Below, piece by piece: positions 60,467 through 64,000 of a stretch of DNA of 64,000 nt. Each line of letters begins with the position of its first letter. The stretch's first letter is position 1. Source of the DNA: Maribacter polysiphoniae (GTDB lineage: Bacteria; Bacteroidota; Bacteroidia; Flavobacteriales; Flavobacteriaceae); contig NZ_QGGQ01000004.1 of the NCBI RefSeq assembly GCF_003148665.1, positions 1 through 64,000 of the forward strand, in the 5' to 3' direction. The notes beneath the pieces were generated by a model. That model saw only the letters and a program-made list of their open reading frames with translations. It was not told the origin of the DNA and ran no database searches. The translations under genes were made by a program, and so were the position numbers.

Positions 60467-61087
60467 TTAAAAAATATCTATACTTCCTTTTCCTTCCCTA
60501 AGAATTTCGGGTTCTTCCTCGGATAGGTCAATTACGGTCGACGCGACATTGTCCCCATACCCCCCATCAATAACTATATCGACAAGGTTGTTCCACTTTT
60601 CATAGATAAGTTCGGGATCCGTAGTATACTCCAACAACTCATCCTCATCATAAATCGATGTGGATACGATTGGATTCCCCAATTCCCTGACCAAAGTCTG
60701 GGCAATGGCATTATCCGGAATCCGAATACCTACAGTTTTCTTTTTCTTGAAATCCTTTGGTAAATTGGAACTGCCGGGTAAAATAAACGTATAAGGGCCA
60801 GGAAGTGCCCTTTTTAAGATCTTAAAGGTCGAAGTGTCTATTTGACGTACATAATCGGATAGGTTACTTAAATCGGCGCAAATAAAGGACCAATTGGCCT
60901 TTGCCAATTTAACACCCTTGATACGTGCTATTTTCTCCAAGGCCCGGGTGTTCGTAATATCACAACCAAGACCGTATACCGTATCCGTAGGATAAATGAT
61001 AAGTCCTCCTTTTCGAAGGACCTTGATTACCTTTGCTATCTCCTTCGGATTGGGATTCTCTTCGTATATTCTGATCAACTCCGCCAT
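60467..61087 (-). CDS. tsaC: L-threonylcarbamoyladenylate synthase (TsaC/Sua5 family)
   Basis: A 206-residue protein. KVLRKGGLIIYPTDTVYGLG (residues 22-41) and the following KIARIKG show the ATP/Thr binding elements of the family, and ALPGPYTFILPGSSNLP and TVGIRIPDNAIAQTLV follow. It makes threonylcarbamoyl-AMP for t6A tRNA modification. There is no Sua5 C-terminal domain, so the short TsaC/YwlC type. It starts 11 bp after GH16 upstream on the same strand. Confidence 0.92.
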   Translation of the reverse strand: MAELIRIYEENPNPKEIAKVIKVLRKGGLIIYPTDTVYGLGCDITNTRALEKIARIKGVKLAKANWSFICADLSNLSDYVRQIDTSTFKILKRALPGPYTFILPGSSNLPKDFKKKKTVGIRIPDNAIAQTLVRELGNPIVSTSIYDEDELLEYTTDPELIYEKWNNLVDIVIDGGYGDNVASTVIDLSEEEPEILREGKGSIDIF

Positions 61088-61098
61088 AATACTATTCT

Positions 61099-61983
61099 TT
61101 ATTGGGTTACCTGGTAAACCCTTACATAATCAATTTCCATTGTTGACGGAAAAATAGTATCATCCACGCCTTCTTTTCCGCCCCAATTGCCTCCTACAGC
61201 AATATTCATAAGAAAGTAAAAGGGTTTTGAGAAAGGCCAATTACTTTCATTATAATCCTTTGGCCTCCTAAAGGTAAATATAATATTTTCGATATCATCA
61301 ATATAGAATTTCATATACTCCTCGGACCATAGCATCCCATAATTATGAAAATCCTCTTCAGCCGATTCCAGTTCAACAGGTCCGGAAGAGGCCTCCGTAC
61401 CATCAACATGGTTATTGGCCGTACTGTGTATGGTAAAATGAACGTTGTTCGGGTCATAACTTACGTATTCCATGATGTCTATTTCACCACAAGCAGGCCA
61501 TCCCACAGTGGAAATATTGTCCCCAAGCATCCACAAAGCCGGCCAAAGACCGTTCCCTCTTGCTTCAGGTAATTTTGCCCTTATTTCCATTCGGCCATAA
61601 ACAAATGATTTCTTACTGTTCAATCGTGTTGAGGTATAATCCCCCACGCTTTGGCCATCCCCGACTTTCATGGCTTTGATCTTTAAAGTGCCATCACTTA
61701 CCTCTACATTATCATTGGCAACATAATTCTGCAATTCATTATTGCCCCAACCGTTTTGGCCGGTTTCAAACTTCCAATTGGCTTTGGAAAGGGAATTACC
61801 ATCAAATTCATCGCTCCATACCAATGTTGCCCGACCCCAATAACCCGGGGCATTTACATCATAGTCTTCTTGCTGAACCCCACCCCCCTGTTCCTTTTCC
61901 TTACTGCTTGGGGATTCATTACAGGCTTGAGCCATCAATACCAAAAAAACCAAAACAGAATATCCTAGATGATGATTTTTCAT
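61099..61983 (-). CDS. GH16-family beta-glucanase lipoprotein
   Basis: A 294-residue lipoprotein (LVLMAQAC, Cys21). Mature part: TLVWSDEFDGNSLSKANWKF at the N-terminus, YGRMEIRAKLPEARGNGLWP, then the catalytic site ACGEIDIMEYVS with Glu167 (nucleophile), Asp169 and Glu172 (acid/base). The order and length fit laminarinase-type GH16 enzymes acting on beta-1,3-glucan (algal laminarin), which fits a marine host. Anchored at the cell surface or periplasm. Confidence 0.94.
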   Translation of the reverse strand: MKNHHLGYSVLVFLVLMAQACNESPSSKEKEQGGGVQQEDYDVNAPGYWGRATLVWSDEFDGNSLSKANWKFETGQNGWGNNELQNYVANDNVEVSDGTLKIKAMKVGDGQSVGDYTSTRLNSKKSFVYGRMEIRAKLPEARGNGLWPALWMLGDNISTVGWPACGEIDIMEYVSYDPNNVHFTIHSTANNHVDGTEASSGPVELESAEEDFHNYGMLWSEEYMKFYIDDIENIIFTFRRPKDYNESNWPFSKPFYFLMNIAVGGNWGGKEGVDDTIFPSTMEIDYVRVYQVTQ

Positions 61984-62011
61984 TGAACCGTATATTATTG
62001 ACTATTATTAT

Positions 62012-64000
62012 TTAATCCCCTTTAGAGGAAATCACTTCCAGTTTAGCAAAACGCAGCAACAACTTCTTCACATCACCCTGATCGAATTTTATTTCTGCTT
62101 TTCTGTCATTTCCTACACCTTCCATGTTGATGACCTCCCCTCTCCCAAATCGGGTGTGGTTAACAATGGCCCCTACTTTAAGGTTACTATCTATTGCATT
62201 TGTATTACCTATAGGTTTTGCCAATTCGGGTTTCAACTTTCTTAGCTTACGCAATTGATTTTCGTTGGGCTTGCCTATTGGTGGCGGTGTGCCCGTTTTA
62301 GGTTTTACTTGTCGTAACCTGCTTTTATCCACTTCCCCGAAAATATCGGCATCAATCAATGTTTTATATCGATAACCTTTATCTATAGGTGTTAGGTTCT
62401 CCACGTATTTTTCGTCAATTTCCTCGAGGAACCGACTAGGTTCCGCATCGATAAGCTTACCCCAGCGATATCGATTCTGTGTATAAGTTAGATAGGCCTG
62501 TTCTTCGGCTCTTGTCAATGCCACATAAAACAACCTCCGTTCCTCTTCCAATTCGCTACGCGTATTCATACTCATGGCCGATGGGAATAAATCCTCCTCC
62601 ATCCCTACAATATATACATAGGGAAATTCGAGCCCTTTTGCCAAGTGGATGGTCATCAAGGCCACCCTATCATCATCACCGGTATCATTGTCCAAATCCG
62701 TCGCCAGGGCCACATCCTCCATAAACTCCCCAATATTCCCAGTAGCATCGGCAATTTCCTTTTGTCCCTCAACAAAATCCTTTATACCATTAAGCAATCC
62801 CTCAATATTTTCCATTCGGGCAATCCCTTCGGGGGTACCATCCTTTTTAAATTCAAGAAGGATCCCTGTTTTCTTGGCTACATGTTCCGCAAGTGCAAAG
62901 GCATCGGCACCTTCGTTCATAATTTGAAAACTCTTGATCATGGTGACAAAATCCTGTAGTTTTCGCTTGGTTCCTGAATTTATTTTAAGATTAATACGAT
63001 CCAGATTCTCTATCACCTCAAAAATAGACCGACCGTAATGATTGGCGGCCACAACCAACTTATCCAACGTTGTCTGACCAATACCCCGGGCAGGGAAATT
63101 GATAACCCGTTTTAAGGCTTCCTCATCCTTCGGGTTAATCACCAGTCGTAAATAGGACAGTACATCCTTAATCTCCTTACGTTGATAAAAGGAAAGTCCA
63201 CCATAAATACGGTACGGAATATCCCTCTTTCGCAAGGCATCCTCTATGGACCTAGACTGCGAATTGGTTCGATAAAGGACTGCGAAATCACCATTGGGAA
63301 GTTGTTGTTGCATTTTGTTCTCAAAAATGGAACCTGCCACAAAACGGCCTTCCTCGGCATCTGTAATACTACGGTGTATTTTTATGGGCGGACCATCATC
63401 ATTGTCCGTCCATACCTCCTTTTCAAGTTGGTTCTTATTGTTCGCGATAATGGAGTTCGCTGCGTTAACGATATTCTTGGTAGAACGGTAATTCTGTTCC
63501 AACCGGTACATCCCAACGTTATCATAATCACGCTGAAAGTTCAGGATATTACTGATATTGGCCCCCCTGAACGAATAGATACTTTGTGCATCATCCCCTA
63601 CCACGCAAATATTCTGGTACCGATCGGAAAGTGCCTTAACGATCAAATACTGGGAATGGTTGGTATCTTGGTACTCATCCACCAAAATATATCGGAACCG
63701 ATCTTGATATTTCATTAAAACCTCTGGGAACCGCGTCAAAAGCTCATTGGTGCGCAGTAATAGATCATCAAAATCCATCGCACCGGCCTTAAAACAGCGA
63801 TTGACGTATTCCTCATAAATCTCACCTGTTCTAGGACGTTTGGCCATGGCATCCGCCTCGATCAATTCGGGATTCTGCATATAAGCCTTTACCGTAATCA
63901 AACTGTTCTTGTACGATGATATCTTATTCTGTATCTGTTTATACTTATAAATATCCTTATCCAATCCCATTTCCTTGATAATGGAGGCTATCAAACGTTG
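62012..64000 (-). CDS. uvrD: UvrD/PcrA-type DNA helicase, C-terminal part (cut by window end)
   Basis: The frame is open to the window edge, so the N-terminus with Walker A lies outside. At least 660 residues are visible. Motifs: FDDLLLRTNELL (Ia/Ib region), FRYILVDEYQDTN (II), VVGDDAQSIYSFRGA (III), RLEQNYRS (IV), VALMTIHLAKGLEFPYVYIV (V) and RRLFYVALTRAEEQAYL (VI), in superfamily 1 order. The last 50 residues (VGAIVNHTRFGRGEVINM) are a Tudor-like domain as in PcrA. It is a 3'-5' helicase for repair and replication restart. Confidence 0.95.
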   Translation of the reverse strand, partial: QRLIASIIKEMGLDKDIYKYKQIQNKISSYKNSLITVKAYMQNPELIEADAMAKRPRTGEIYEEYVNRCFKAGAMDFDDLLLRTNELLTRFPEVLMKYQDRFRYILVDEYQDTNHSQYLIVKALSDRYQNICVVGDDAQSIYSFRGANISNILNFQRDYDNVGMYRLEQNYRSTKNIVNAANSIIANNKNQLEKEVWTDNDDGPPIKIHRSITDAEEGRFVAGSIFENKMQQQLPNGDFAVLYRTNSQSRSIEDALRKRDIPYRIYGGLSFYQRKEIKDVLSYLRLVINPKDEEALKRVINFPARGIGQTTLDKLVVAANHYGRSIFEVIENLDRINLKINSGTKRKLQDFVTMIKSFQIMNEGADAFALAEHVAKKTGILLEFKKDGTPEGIARMENIEGLLNGIKDFVEGQKEIADATGNIGEFMEDVALATDLDNDTGDDDRVALMTIHLAKGLEFPYVYIVGMEEDLFPSAMSMNTRSELEEERRLFYVALTRAEEQAYLTYTQNRYRWGKLIDAEPSRFLEEIDEKYVENLTPIDKGYRYKTLIDADIFGEVDKSRLRQVKPKTGTPPPIGKPNENQLRKLRKLKPELAKPIGNTNAIDSNLKVGAIVNHTRFGRGEVINMEGVGNDRKAEIKFDQGDVKKLLLRFAKLEVISSKGD

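Noticed and set aside
63182-63718. 178-codon frame opposite the helicase
   Set aside because: The helicase motifs on the minus strand are unambiguous.
1-64000. tRNA, rRNA or known riboswitches
   Set aside because: Intergenic gaps were read for conserved tRNA arms and rRNA segments; none was recognised. A covariance-model search would be decisive.

Overview
This 64 kb window reads as chromosomal DNA of a marine-type member of the Flavobacteriaceae (Bacteroidota). The evidence is: promoter -7 boxes of the TAnnTTTG type, weak or absent Shine-Dalgarno sites, many small Cys-anchored lipoproteins, fused E1 alpha/beta dehydrogenases, an uncoupled phytoene-desaturase-like oxidoreductase, a GH16 beta-glucanase lipoprotein, and MutS2 without an Smr domain. 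No rRNA, tRNA or CRISPR array was seen. The genus cannot be fixed from the sequence alone.

Left end (1-3.65 kb): an accessory, visibly AT-rich segment. It holds the 3' end of an IS256-type transposase, a convergent lipoprotein gene that ends 1 bp from it, a gene-poor stretch, and a small ECF sigma factor overlapping a membrane-protein gene. 4-9.3 kb: small envelope proteins (two tandem CHRD-like lipoproteins, two small secreted helical proteins, an OmpA/glycine-zipper lipoprotein, a lipocalin-like lipoprotein) and a TerC-family membrane protein. 9.4-20.7 kb: a fused E1 2-oxoacid dehydrogenase, then a co-directional run (2OG-Fe dioxygenase, SUI1/eIF1-like protein, DUF1835 protein, nucleoside phosphorylase, solute-binding-like protein), then uracil-DNA glycosylase, a DUF6340-type lipoprotein and MutS2. 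20.8-27.9 kb: a DCC-family thiol protein, a composite DUF4139/TonB-plug protein, an MscS-type channel, a dicarboxylate/amino-acid symporter and chorismate synthase, with two clusters of a MITE-like intergenic repeat. 27.9-44.2 kb: an FAD/4Fe-4S oxidoreductase, a TlpA-like thioredoxin, rhomboid protease, LpxL-type acyltransferase, an EEP-family hydrolase, GlmM, AcpH-like protein, gamma-glutamyltransferase, a retinol-reductase-like oxidoreductase, an SLC12-like transporter and a YhhN protein.

44.4-51 kb is a DNA-repair neighbourhood. A LexA-like XRE/S24 repressor is divergent from a 61-residue protein that ends in a consensus sliding-clamp binding motif and from a TIGR03915-type protein. The shared promoter region carries several 11-bp dyads. 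uvrA follows, divergent from a gene with a Tudor-like N-terminus. 51-64 kb: a large outer-membrane protein with a degenerate M1-peptidase-like domain, a second and very different E1 fusion, DoxX, HolA, an orphan HsdR-N-type nuclease domain, a GT2 glycosyltransferase, an OmpA lipoprotein, threonylcarbamoyl-AMP synthase, GH16 and the C-terminal part of a UvrD/PcrA helicase cut by the window edge.

The most interesting signals are the SOS-like cassette at 45.6-46.7 kb (operators, clamp-motif micro-protein, absent radical-SAM partner), the TonB-plug insertion in the DUF4139 protein, the catalytically degenerate peptidase/barrel fusion, the apparent metal-ligand swap in the 804-residue E1, and the two repeat or palindrome families (a 124-bp unit with 10-bp inverted ends; ATCGTATACGAT).
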